A stretch of DNA of 64,000 nt from Rhodococcus sp. 06-235-1A (GTDB taxonomy: Bacteria > Actinomycetota > Actinomycetes > Mycobacteriales > Mycobacteriaceae): assembly GCF_002258785.1 (NCBI RefSeq), contig NZ_NOYI01000009.1, forward strand, positions 124,001 to 188,000, read 5' to 3'. A model generated the notes under the pieces. The model was not told where the DNA came from, did not search any database, and saw only the letters and a list, made by a program, of their open reading frames with translations. Below are positions 23,895 through 31,618 of this stretch, piece by piece (positions within the stretch are counted from its first letter, which is position 1; each line of letters starts with the position of its first letter). Both the position numbers and the translations under genes were made by a program.

Positions 23895-25211
23895 GTGCTG
23901 GCAGTACTCGGATTCGTCTCTCTTGCATCCTTCATGCTGGTGGTCATCAAGAAGTGGGCGACGGCTCTGGTTGCCGTCGTGACCATCCCGATCGCGGTCC
24001 TGCTGATCAGCGGTCAGGGGGCGGCACTACCGGACATGGTGGCAGAGGGCATCGAAACCGTCGCTCCCACAGCGATCCTCCTACTGTTCGCCGTCCTGTA
24101 TTTCGGGATCATGATGGACGCCAAACTGTTCGACCCCATTTCGCGTGGCATCATCCGGTTGTCCGGAGGTGACCCCGTCAAAATCTGCGTCGGCACAGCG
24201 GTTCTCGCACTCCTGGTCGCACTCGACGGCGACGGCACGACGTCGTACATGATCATTTGCTCTGCGTTTCTTCCCATCTATCGCAAGCTCGGAATCAATC
24301 CCCTGGTTATCGCCACGATCGCGACGATGGCCCTCGGGACCATATCCGGCACCACCCCCTGGGGTGGAGCTGCGACCCGAGCGATCAGCGTGTTGCAGAT
24401 CGACGCCACCGACTACTTCGTACACATGCTGCCGGCGATGCTGCTCATGTCTGCGGCGATCATCGGGCTCGCGTACCTGTTGGGCCGCAGCGCACGGAAG
24501 AAGATCTCCCCTGAGCGCATCGCCGAAGTCACCGCGCACGTGTCCTCCGGCGGGCACGACAAGGGCTCGGAAGGAACACTTCTGACGAAGGCATCCTGGC
24601 GAACCTGGGTCAACGCAGCACTGACGGTGACCTTGCTGGTGCTGCTGGTGCTGGGAGTTGCCGACCTACTGGTGCTGTTCATGCTGGGATTCATCATCGT
24701 GCTGGTCGTCAATCACCCCAAGCCCTCCGATCAGGGCGAGGTGATCCGATCGCACGCAGCCAACGCCGTCCCCGTCGTCATATTGGTCCTCGGTGCCGGC
24801 GTGTTCACAGGAATCCTCACCGAGACCGGTATGACCACCGCCATGGCCGACGCGCTGATCTCGCTGATTCCGGACGGCGCCGAGGGCATGATCCCTGCCG
24901 CGGCCGCATTGATCGGCATACCGTTGAGCTTCTTCATGGCCAACGATGCCTACTTCTTCGGGATCGTGCCGGTCCTCGCGGAATCGGCTGCGCAGTACGC
25001 CATCCCACCCGAGGAGATGGCGCGCGCCGCAGTGATCGGACAGATGGCTCACTCGATCGGACCGGCGTCGGCGCCGTTGTGGGTCCTTCTCGGCTTGGTC
25101 CGCGCATCACTGGGCGACTTCCAGCGCTTCGCATTCCTGTGGATACTGGCCGCATCGCTGATGTACATCGTCTTCGCGATACTCACCGGAGCAATCTCGG
25201 TCGGTCTGTGA
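23895..25211 (+). CDS. CitMHS-family metal-tricarboxylate transporter
   Basis: A 438-residue membrane protein with about twelve helices, starting at GTG 23895 just after the dehydrogenase stop. It fits the CitMHS family, which imports citrate complexed with Mg2+ or Ca2+: LFAVLYFGIMMDAKLFDPIS (about 60-79), ALDGDGTTSYMI (about 110-121), GTISGTTPWGGAATR (about 150-164) and FFMANDAYFFGIVPVLAE (about 345-362). With the LysR regulator and the dehydrogenase it forms an uptake-and-oxidation unit for citrate or an analogue. Confidence 0.9.
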   Translation: MLAVLGFVSLASFMLVVIKKWATALVAVVTIPIAVLLISGQGAALPDMVAEGIETVAPTAILLLFAVLYFGIMMDAKLFDPISRGIIRLSGGDPVKICVGTAVLALLVALDGDGTTSYMIICSAFLPIYRKLGINPLVIATIATMALGTISGTTPWGGAATRAISVLQIDATDYFVHMLPAMLLMSAAIIGLAYLLGRSARKKISPERIAEVTAHVSSGGHDKGSEGTLLTKASWRTWVNAALTVTLLVLLVLGVADLLVLFMLGFIIVLVVNHPKPSDQGEVIRSHAANAVPVVILVLGAGVFTGILTETGMTTAMADALISLIPDGAEGMIPAAAALIGIPLSFFMANDAYFFGIVPVLAESAAQYAIPPEEMARAAVIGQMAHSIGPASAPLWVLLGLVRASLGDFQRFAFLWILAASLMYIVFAILTGAISVGL

Positions 25212-25212
25212 T

Positions 25213-25581
25213 CTATTGTGCTGCTACGAATTCGATTCGATTACCCACTCCGTCACGGGTATGGAATCGTCGACGACCCGGTATCTCGTCCACGTCGGCC
25301 CAGTCCACCGGATATCCGGCAGACGTCAGCGCTGCAGCGGTGGTATCGACGTCGACGGCGAAGGCCGGGTGCGCCTTGAGCGCCGGGCGAAAGTCGTCCT
25401 CGATGCCGACATGCACCTCGCCATCGGGACCGCCCACTCCCGGCACGCGAAACCAACAGCCCCCGCGGACTGCCAACAACGGCGGTTTCGCGATTTCCTG
25501 CCAGCCGAGCGCACCCGAGTAGAACTCGCGCTCACGGTCCTCGCCGCCCGCCGGGCATGCGACCTGCACGTGGTGAATCAT
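25213..25581 (-). CDS. VOC-family protein
   Basis: 122 residues. ATG 25581 is set by TACGTT 6 nt upstream (leaderless); the longer open frame is an antisense shadow of the NTF2-like gene. It is a VOC fold with IHHVQVACPAGGEDRER at the start, paired modules, and a RFHTRDGVGNRIEFV end. It converges with the CitMHS gene, their stops lying one base apart. The substrate is unknown. Confidence 0.85.
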   Translation of the reverse strand: MIHHVQVACPAGGEDREREFYSGALGWQEIAKPPLLAVRGGCWFRVPGVGGPDGEVHVGIEDDFRPALKAHPAFAVDVDTTAAALTSAGYPVDWADVDEIPGRRRFHTRDGVGNRIEFVAAQ

Positions 25582-25635
25582 CGAACGAACGTACCGCCAT
25601 CTCGATTGACACGTCGGTGAACGGTAGGCAAACGT

Positions 25636-26112
25636 ATGGGTATGCAACTGAGATTTCTGGCCGGCGTCTCGACGGCCTTTGCAGTCAAGCTCCTGGTGAT
25701 GCGAGCGCTGACACTCAAGCTGCAGCGAGACATCGAGGCACTCAACAACGGCGATTACCGTCCCCTGCTGGCGTCGTTCCACCGAGATGCGGTGCTCAGA
25801 TTCGCCGACGGGAACAGCCGCTGGTCCGGTACCCACCGCGGCCGCCCTGCCATCGAAAAATTCTTCCAGGACTTCGTCGCCGCCGGCATCAAGGGCCAGA
25901 TCACCGAAATCTACAGCGGCGGCGCACCCTGGCGAATGACCCTGCTCGCACGCTTCGACGACTACGCCCGCACAGCCGACCGCACCGAGCTCCACAGCAA
26001 CCGCACAGTGCTACTGATCCGCACGAGCTGGGGGAAAATCATCTCGCAGGAAGACTTCTTCGAGGACACGACACGCATCGACGCATTCGAGAAGAAACTG
26101 CGGCAACTCTAG
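25636..26112 (+). CDS. NTF2/SnoaL-like protein with N-terminal hydrophobic segment
   Basis: 158 residues. Residues about 30-150 resemble an NTF2-like alpha+beta cone (DIEALNNGDYRPLLASFHRD, AVLRFADGNSRWSGTHRGR, AIEKFFQDFVAAG, then LIRTSWGKIISQEDFFEDT), as in SnoaL cyclases, limonene epoxide hydrolases and many non-enzymatic members. The first 25 residues are hydrophobic (FLAGVSTAFAVKLLVMRAL) and may anchor it to the membrane. It converges on the ABC cassette, with repeat copy C between them. No function is assigned. Confidence 0.8.
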   Translation: MGMQLRFLAGVSTAFAVKLLVMRALTLKLQRDIEALNNGDYRPLLASFHRDAVLRFADGNSRWSGTHRGRPAIEKFFQDFVAAGIKGQITEIYSGGAPWRMTLLARFDDYARTADRTELHSNRTVLLIRTSWGKIISQEDFFEDTTRIDAFEKKLRQL

Positions 26113-26149
26113 GGTCGCCTGCCCTCGTCCGGGTTCACCACCTCCGCCG

Positions 26150-26203
26150 GTACTCGATGTGACATTCGGTGGCCTTTTCGACGGTCGATGTCACGTTGAG
26201 TGG
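26150..26203. repeat. 54-bp palindromic repeat, copy C, overlapping an ABC gene stop
   Basis: Begins GTACTCGATGTGACATTCGG and ends GATGTCACGTTGAGTGG. The last codons and stop of the btuD-like gene (complement 26191-26203) are formed by the right arm, so the element appears to have landed at, or become part of, the gene's end. It sits between convergent genes. Confidence 0.88.
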
Positions 26204-26988
26204 ACTCGGGGGGCGGGTGGGGCGGGAGATTGCGGGCGACGGTAGGTCACCTGTGGATAGTTGTCGGCATTCGTCACGGTGGCGTGCACGTTGTATACCG
26301 ATCGCACCAGGTGTTCGGTGATCACATTTCCAGGGGTGCCCGAAGCCACGATGGTGCCCTGGTCGAGGACGATGATCCGGTCGCAGAACATGGCTGCCAG
26401 GTTGAGGTCGTGCAGCGCGATGTAGCTGCTCAGGGGTAGGCCTGCGACGAGGGTGAGGATGTCGAGTTGATGTTGGATGTCGAGGTGATTGGTCGGCTCG
26501 TCGAGCAGTAGTTCGGTGGGTTGCTGGGCGAGGGCGCGCGCGATCTGGACTCGCTGGCGTTCGCCCCCGGAGAGGGTGTGCCAGCGGCGGGTGGCTTTCG
26601 ACGCCATCGCGGTATCGGCGAGCGCCTGCGCGATCGCTACGTCGTCGTCGGCCGCGTCGCCGCCGAGGATCCCGTGGTGGGGGATGCGGCCGAGGCGGAC
26701 GACGTCGCGGACACTGATGTCGACGTCGGTGTCGGAGTGTTGGTCGACCATCGCCACGCGTCTGGCCACCCGCCGTCGACGCAGGGTCCGCAGGCTGTCT
26801 CCGTCGAGCAGGACGTCGCCGCCGTCGGGGGCGACGATCCCCGCGAGGATGCGCAGCAGCGAGGATTTTCCCGAACCGTTGGGACCGATCAGCCCGATGG
26901 TCTCTCCCGGTTCGGGCGCGAAGCTGATGCCGTCGAGGATCGGGTGCCCGCCACGGGTCCATCGAATGTGGTTGGCGTGCAATGTCAT
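26191..26988 (-). CDS. btuD: ABC transporter ATP-binding protein of the corrinoid/siderophore (BtuD/FecE) type
   Basis: 265 residues from ATG 26988. Walker A is GPNGSGKSS (35-43), the signature LSGGE is at 139-143 and Walker B LLLDEP at 160-165, followed by the H-loop in ALHDLNLAA. It belongs to the iron-chelate/vitamin B12 import family. It overlaps the permease gene by 4 nt. The cobalamin riboswitch at the head of the operon makes corrinoids the likely cargo. The C-terminus runs into repeat copy C, which supplies the final residues. The gene symbol rests on the riboswitch. Confidence 0.85.
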   Translation of the reverse strand: MTLHANHIRWTRGGHPILDGISFAPEPGETIGLIGPNGSGKSSLLRILAGIVAPDGGDVLLDGDSLRTLRRRRVARRVAMVDQHSDTDVDISVRDVVRLGRIPHHGILGGDAADDDVAIAQALADTAMASKATRRWHTLSGGERQRVQIARALAQQPTELLLDEPTNHLDIQHQLDILTLVAGLPLSSYIALHDLNLAAMFCDRIIVLDQGTIVASGTPGNVITEHLVRSVYNVHATVTNADNYPQVTYRRPQSPAPPAPRVHST

Positions 26989-28010
26989 CGAGACCTCCGT
27001 AGCCGAAAGAGAATGAGCGCGAAAGCGGGCACCCCGATCAGCGCCGTGACCACTCCGACTGGAATCTCCTGCGGCGCGAACACAGTTCGAGCAATGGTGT
27101 CGACCCAGACCATGAAGATCGCGCCGATCACCACCGTCGTCGGCAGCAGTCGTCGATGCCTCGCGCCGACGAGGAAGCGAGCAGCGTGCGGCAGTACCAG
27201 CCCCACGAAACCGATCGCGCCGGCAGCACTGACGAGCGCGGCCGTGATCAATGCGGTGATGATCAGCAACAGGATTCGCACCCATTTCACCGGAACACCG
27301 AGGGCGGCCGCCGCGTCGTGCCCGAAAGTGAACGCATCGAGGGCCGAGGTGTTGAACAGGCACAACACCATTCCCAGCAGCGTGACCGCCCCGCACAGGG
27401 CCACGTCCGTCCAGTCGGCACCGCTCAGAGAGCCCAGGAGCCAGAACAGCACTCCCCGGGTTTGTTCGGCATCGGCCGAGGAGATGACGATGAACGACGT
27501 CAGAGCCGAGAACAGTTGTGTTCCGGCCACTCCCGCCAGCACGACGCGGTCGTTGCCGCCGCCCGCTCCTGCGGCGAGCAGCATGACCAGTACGAACGAC
27601 AGCAGTGCACCAGCGAACGCGCCGGTCGACAGCGACAGTGCGCCGCCGCCGACCCCCAGCACAGCGACCACGACAGCACCGGTGGATGCGCCCGACGAGA
27701 TACCAAGCACGAACGGGTCTGCGAGAGGATTACGCAGCAGCGATTGCATGATGGCTCCGCACAGCGCCAGACCCGCACCACAGACGGCCGCCAGCAGCGT
27801 CCTGGGCAGCCGCAGCTCCCAGACGATGCCATCCTCGATGCGGCTCACCCCGGCCGTGCCGATTCCGATGTGCCCCAGTATCACTCGATAGACGTCGGCA
27901 ACGGAGACACTGGCCGGACCGATCGTCACGGCCACGCCGATCGACAGCACCAACACCGCACAGCCACCGAGAAGAAGCGGGATCAGCAACCCGCGATCGG
28001 TCCGGCTCAT
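26985..28010 (-). CDS. btuC: FecCD/BtuC-family ABC permease
   Basis: 341 residues with about ten membrane helices. Typical family segments are LRLPRTLLAAVCGAGLALCG (about 67-86), RNPLADPFVLGISSGASTGA (about 94-113), the cytoplasmic coupling region ALGVPVKW near 240 and GAIGFVGLVLPHAARFLVG (about 268-286). It is flanked by overlapping ATPase and binding-protein genes. With them it forms a complete importer, probably for cobalamin or cobinamide. Confidence 0.87.
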   Translation of the reverse strand: MSRTDRGLLIPLLLGGCAVLVLSIGVAVTIGPASVSVADVYRVILGHIGIGTAGVSRIEDGIVWELRLPRTLLAAVCGAGLALCGAIMQSLLRNPLADPFVLGISSGASTGAVVVAVLGVGGGALSLSTGAFAGALLSFVLVMLLAAGAGGGNDRVVLAGVAGTQLFSALTSFIVISSADAEQTRGVLFWLLGSLSGADWTDVALCGAVTLLGMVLCLFNTSALDAFTFGHDAAAALGVPVKWVRILLLIITALITAALVSAAGAIGFVGLVLPHAARFLVGARHRRLLPTTVVIGAIFMVWVDTIARTVFAPQEIPVGVVTALIGVPAFALILFRLRRSR

Positions 28011-29035
28011 CGGGTGGTCAGGCCCCAATTCTGCAGGGCAGCAGCCACTTTCTCGACTCCGTCGATCGTCCGGATCGAGGGGTTGAGGTCGGCACCGTTG
28101 ACGACGATGTAGCGCTTGTCCTCGACAGCGGTCAGTCGGCTTGTGACGGAGTTCGATTCGAGGAATGAAATTTTGCTGTCGAGGGCATCCCCGGCAATGC
28201 TGCGTCGGCTCAGATCCGCGAGCACGAGCGCCGTCGGGTTGCGGTCGAGGACACTCTCCCAATTGACCTGGGGCCATTCGTCGGTGGTGTCGGCATAGAT
28301 GTTCTGCGCACCGACCGAATCGGTGATGATGCCCGACGACCCGCAGCACCCGGCCATGTACGGGGTGTCGGTATCGGCGAACCAGTACGCCAACGTCACA
28401 CCAGAGGCATCGATGGCTCCGGAGGCCTCGGCGAAGCGATCCTGCAGCTCGCTGACGAAGCGCTCCCCCCGATCACGCACGTCGAAGATGGCCGCGAGGT
28501 CGCGAACCTCCTGGTAGACGGTCTCGATCTCGAGCGGGGATGTACGCGCGCCGTCGGAGTTGACGCTGTCGTCGGTCTTGCCATTGCAGTCGGTGGGAGA
28601 GAGATAGCTCGGCACACCGAGCTGCTCGAACTGGTCCCGGTCGGCGACGCCTCCCGGCCCGAGGGTGCCGCCGAACGAGGCGGAGACGAAGTCCGGCTCG
28701 GCGTCCAGCACCACCTCGAGGGAAGGCTTGTTGTCCGCCAACCTGGGGACCTTCGAGTTCTCCGACTCGAGGTTCTCCCGAACGGGGTCGGTCCAGGTTG
28801 CGGTGCCGACCATGCGGTCTGCCAAACCGAGCGACAGCAGAATTTCCGTCGAACCCTGGTTCAAGGAGACCGCGCGTTGCGGAGGGGCGCCGACAACGAC
28901 GTCGCGGCCACAATTCTGAATGGTCAGCGGGTAGTTGCCGCTGGTCGGGTCGGCCGCGTCGGTGGTTGCCGTGGACGAACAGCCGGCGAGAACAAGGATG
29001 GAGACAGCGCCTAGGACGGCGAGAGTGGTACGCAT
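28007..29035 (-). CDS. btuF: Lipoprotein substrate-binding protein of the BtuF/FhuD class
   Basis: 342 residues from ATG 29035 (AGGAAG upstream). The signal peptide ends in the lipobox LVLAGC, with Cys19 lipidated. The PeripBP_2 fold follows: PPQRAVSLNQGSTEILLSLG (about 52-71), the long backbone helix region, and WPQVNWESVLDRNPTALVLA (about 240-259). By sequence alone it would be called an iron-siderophore binding protein. The upstream cobalamin riboswitch argues for corrinoid. It overlaps btuC by 4 nt. Confidence 0.85.
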   Translation of the reverse strand: MRTTLAVLGAVSILVLAGCSSTATTDAADPTSGNYPLTIQNCGRDVVVGAPPQRAVSLNQGSTEILLSLGLADRMVGTATWTDPVRENLESENSKVPRLADNKPSLEVVLDAEPDFVSASFGGTLGPGGVADRDQFEQLGVPSYLSPTDCNGKTDDSVNSDGARTSPLEIETVYQEVRDLAAIFDVRDRGERFVSELQDRFAEASGAIDASGVTLAYWFADTDTPYMAGCCGSSGIITDSVGAQNIYADTTDEWPQVNWESVLDRNPTALVLADLSRRSIAGDALDSKISFLESNSVTSRLTAVEDKRYIVVNGADLNPSIRTIDGVEKVAAALQNWGLTTR

Positions 29036-29074
29036 CGTCAGAGAGCTTCCTGCTGAGGGCTCGTGTCGCGGAGC

Positions 29075-29192
29075 CGCGGATGGAGGTGAATCACGACGTC
29101 CGAGCATTCGGACTTCGAGCTCTCACTCGTCACCGTTGCGCGCCAGCTCCGGATTTGCACCGGATTCCCTCGTTCGTCGCGTGCTGACCCTA
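29075..29192 (-). promoter_or_regulatory. Cobalamin riboswitch with its promoter, upstream of btuFCD
   Basis: Read on the minus strand, AGGGAATCCGGTGCAAATCC (from 29170) continues into GGAGCTGGCGCGCAACGGTG. This is the conserved core of cobalamin riboswitches (GGGAA, CCGGUG-AA-UCCGG stem, and the B12 box, here in the actinobacterial GCGCGCAACGGTGA form). TAGGGT at 29187-29192 is a suitable -10. A GTCCGA/TCGGAC stem and a CCTCC stretch follow before the btuF start and may sequester its ribosome site. This implies repression by B12. Confidence 0.85.
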
Positions 29193-29213
29193 TCGTGCGG
29201 GACCCCTCAACGG

Positions 29214-30413
29214 TCAGCGTGCCGCTGCTGTCACCGGCCCCTGTGCATAGCTGCGTGGAAAGGTGTTGCGCGCCAGGACGACAACGGCCAACGCTGCGCC
29301 TACGAGCGCCGTTGCAGCAGCGGTGACGGCCACGATGCCACTGAGGTCGATCACGACGCCGCCCACCAGCGCGCCCGTCGCGATCGCCAGTTGGAAAGCA
29401 ACCACATAGATCGCCGACGCCTTGTCCGCATCGGCCGGTGCTGCTCTGACCACGGCCGATTGAATACACACCGGGAGGGTGGTGAATGCCAGCCCCCACA
29501 ACGCGATGGCACCGACGGCGAACACGGCCCAGCTGCCCGGTGCCCCGCTCAGAGTGCACCAGAGAATTGCCACTGCCGCTGCGACCGCACCCAGTGCCCC
29601 GATGGTCGAGTGCCGGGGCCACCGGTCGTAGGTTCTGCCGATCACCCAGATGCCGATCACCCCGAACAGTCCGTACAGCATCAACATCAAGGTCAGGGTG
29701 GTTCCCGCCGATCCGATGGCACGGTCGACGATCACCGAGAAGTACGTGTACGCGGCGAAATGACCGAGGACAGCCAGGAACGTCACGCCGCACAGAATGG
29801 CCAGGGAGCCGTCGAGCACTCGCGGTGTCTCTTTCGTTTCCGAGACCGCTCGGGCGACCGGAAGCGCCGGGAGTACGAAGTACAGTGCCACAGCGATGGC
29901 TGCGGCGACGATGCCGAGAATCGTTGCTGCCGTGCGCCATCCGAACCACTGGCCCAAGGCTGCCGTGAGTGGGTTGCCGGCGACCAACGCCAACGAGGTG
30001 CCCGCGTAGACCGTGGCGATGGCCTTGCCCTGCCTACCGGGCAGCGCAAGGGACGCGGCGACGGGCGCGACGACGGCCCAGAAGACTCCGTGCGTCGCGG
30101 CGCAGAGCATTCGAGAGATCACCAACATCGGATAACCGACGGAGACCGCCGAGAGGAGTTGCGAGAGTGCGAGTGCGGCAACGGTGATGACGACGACGCG
30201 TCGGCGCGGCCATTCGCGTACGAACCTGATCAACGGCATCGTCATCACGGCGACGCCGTAGGCATAGAAGGTCAGGAGGAGCCCGACGGCCGATTCGCTG
30301 ACACCCAGGTCGCCGGAGATCTCGGGGAGCAAACCCACGGGCAGCGTTTCCGCTGTGACGTAGATGAAGGCGGCCGCGGCGAGCACGAGCAGTCTCGGTA
30401 GAGGTGACGACAT
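29214..30413 (-). CDS. MFS transporter of the AraJ/CynX-like DHA1 type
   Basis: A 399-residue, 12-helix major facilitator. It starts MSSPLPRLLVLAAAAFIYVT, with the EISGDLGVSESAVGLLLTFY first loop and RPRR-like basic loop (WPRRRVVVIT, about 68-77) typical of drug/sugar efflux proteins. It is divergent from a LacI regulator, with the palindrome TGTGTA-TCGT-TACACA starting 3 bp before its ATG, so that regulator very probably represses it. Sugar or arabinose-like efflux is suggested by the AraJ-like look but is not proven. Confidence 0.86.
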   Translation of the reverse strand: MSSPLPRLLVLAAAAFIYVTAETLPVGLLPEISGDLGVSESAVGLLLTFYAYGVAVMTMPLIRFVREWPRRRVVVITVAALALSQLLSAVSVGYPMLVISRMLCAATHGVFWAVVAPVAASLALPGRQGKAIATVYAGTSLALVAGNPLTAALGQWFGWRTAATILGIVAAAIAVALYFVLPALPVARAVSETKETPRVLDGSLAILCGVTFLAVLGHFAAYTYFSVIVDRAIGSAGTTLTLMLMLYGLFGVIGIWVIGRTYDRWPRHSTIGALGAVAAAVAILWCTLSGAPGSWAVFAVGAIALWGLAFTTLPVCIQSAVVRAAPADADKASAIYVVAFQLAIATGALVGGVVIDLSGIVAVTAAATALVGAALAVVVLARNTFPRSYAQGPVTAAAR

Positions 30414-30415
30414 GC

Positions 30416-30431
30416 TGTGTATCGTTACACA
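30416..30431. promoter_or_regulatory. Perfect palindrome TGTGTATCGTTACACA, candidate LacI operator
   Basis: Six-base arms (TGTGTA / TACACA) around TCGT lie between the divergent MFS and LacI genes. It overlaps the MFS start region and lies 30 bp before the LacI start, the usual place for a LacI-family autoregulatory operator. Confidence 0.65.
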
Positions 30432-30460
30432 TCATTGTTGGATCGCGCTACAGTTGCCCA

Positions 30461-31525
30461 GTGAACACTCGGGTGACCATGGCCGACGTTGCCGCGGCGG
30501 CGGGCGTTTCCACCATGAGCGTGTCCTACACCTACAACCAGCCGAGCCGTGTCTCGTCGGCCACCAGAGACCGAGTCCGCGCGGCAGCGGCCCACCTCGG
30601 CTACACCGGACCCAATCGCGCAGCCCGATCGCTGCGGAGCGGCAAACACAACAGCATCGGCGTCGTACTCGGCGAGAAACTCACCTACGCTTTCGAGGAT
30701 CCGCAGGCTCGACGCTTCCTGTCGGGTATCGCCGACGCGTGCCTCGACGCCGACACCGCACTGGTGATGCTGCCGAACCTGCACCGGGACAACGACACCG
30801 CGCGAATCCGAGACGCACAGGTAGACGGGTACGTCGTGTGGACCACCGAGATCGGCGACCCCCTCCTGGACGTACTCGTCGATACCGGACGCCCGACCTG
30901 CATCCAGGGTGGGCCCGACCACCCCGGCCTCGAGTGGATCGCCATCGACGACCGAGCAGCGGCAGAGGCAATCGCCACCGCCGCCTTGAGCAGCCGAGCA
31001 CACCCGGCGATCGTGGCTCTTCGGCCCGATTCCCGACGCGAATCGACGATCGTGCGTGGCGCGGATGCGTCGAACATCTCGATGCCGGTGACGCGAGCCC
31101 GGATCGAGGGCTACCGCGACGCGTGCCTTCGACTCGGTATCGACTGGTCGACGGTACCGACTCTCTTCACCACCCACAACGCCCGCGCCGAAGGTGCCGT
31201 CGCTGCGCAGCAGTTGTTCCAGGACGACGTCGTCGACACCCTGCTCGTGATGAGCGACGAGCTCGCCTTGGGGGCGATCGACGCTGCGGCATCGTCCGGA
31301 ATCGACATTCCAGCGCGGCTGGCCGTCACCGGGTGGGACGACTCCCCCGCTGCAGCAGCAGCCGGGTTGACCACCGTTGCGCAATCGTTGTTCGACCAGG
31401 GCCGGTCGGCGGCCCGATGGGTACTCGGACTGAGCGAGGGCGTGGATGCCGCAGCCTGGAGCATCGAGGAACGAAAATCGACGGAAGTCGAAAACCGGAC
31501 ACAAACCGAGGACATCATGATCTAA
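30461..31525 (+). CDS. LacI-family transcriptional regulator
   Basis: 354 residues from GTG 30461, with TACAGT 6 nt upstream (leaderless). The HTH and hinge are classical: VTMADVAAAAGVSTMSVSYT (5-24), then SSATRDRVRAAAAHLGYTGP. The periplasmic-binding-like domain has IGVVLGEKLTYAFEDPQARR and ends with the LAVTGWDDSPAAAAAGLTTV region. Unusually, the sequence has YTYNQ in place of the common YVLNG after the recognition helix. It probably controls the divergent MFS gene. Confidence 0.9.
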   Translation: MNTRVTMADVAAAAGVSTMSVSYTYNQPSRVSSATRDRVRAAAAHLGYTGPNRAARSLRSGKHNSIGVVLGEKLTYAFEDPQARRFLSGIADACLDADTALVMLPNLHRDNDTARIRDAQVDGYVVWTTEIGDPLLDVLVDTGRPTCIQGGPDHPGLEWIAIDDRAAAEAIATAALSSRAHPAIVALRPDSRRESTIVRGADASNISMPVTRARIEGYRDACLRLGIDWSTVPTLFTTHNARAEGAVAAQQLFQDDVVDTLLVMSDELALGAIDAAASSGIDIPARLAVTGWDDSPAAAAAGLTTVAQSLFDQGRSAARWVLGLSEGVDAAAWSIEERKSTEVENRTQTEDIMI

Positions 31526-31537
31526 TAGGTCGTAAAA

Positions 31538-31555
31538 AGGGGGATGTCCCCGGTT
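31538..31555. terminator. Weak hairpin after the LacI gene
   Basis: GGGG-ATGT-CCCC (31540-31551), flanked by AAAAA upstream and GGTTTAT downstream, lies just after the LacI stop. It could serve as a bidirectional terminator before the GGDEF-EAL gene, whose own -10 is probably TACGAT at 31581-31586. The stem is short. Confidence 0.35.
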
Positions 31556-31618
31556 TATAGCAGAAAAGCAAACTCTCAGCTACGATCTGTCATGGCTATC
31601 CGGCCATGAGGGGGAACA

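Noticed and set aside
28007-29035. Iron-siderophore binding protein as the primary call
   Set aside because: The upstream cobalamin riboswitch outweighs generic similarity within the BtuF/FhuD fold.
31526-31618. Cyclic di-GMP riboswitch in front of the GGDEF-EAL gene
   Set aside because: A GCAAAC fragment and a TCATGGC/GCCATGA stem are present, but the rest of the conserved GEMM core is missing.
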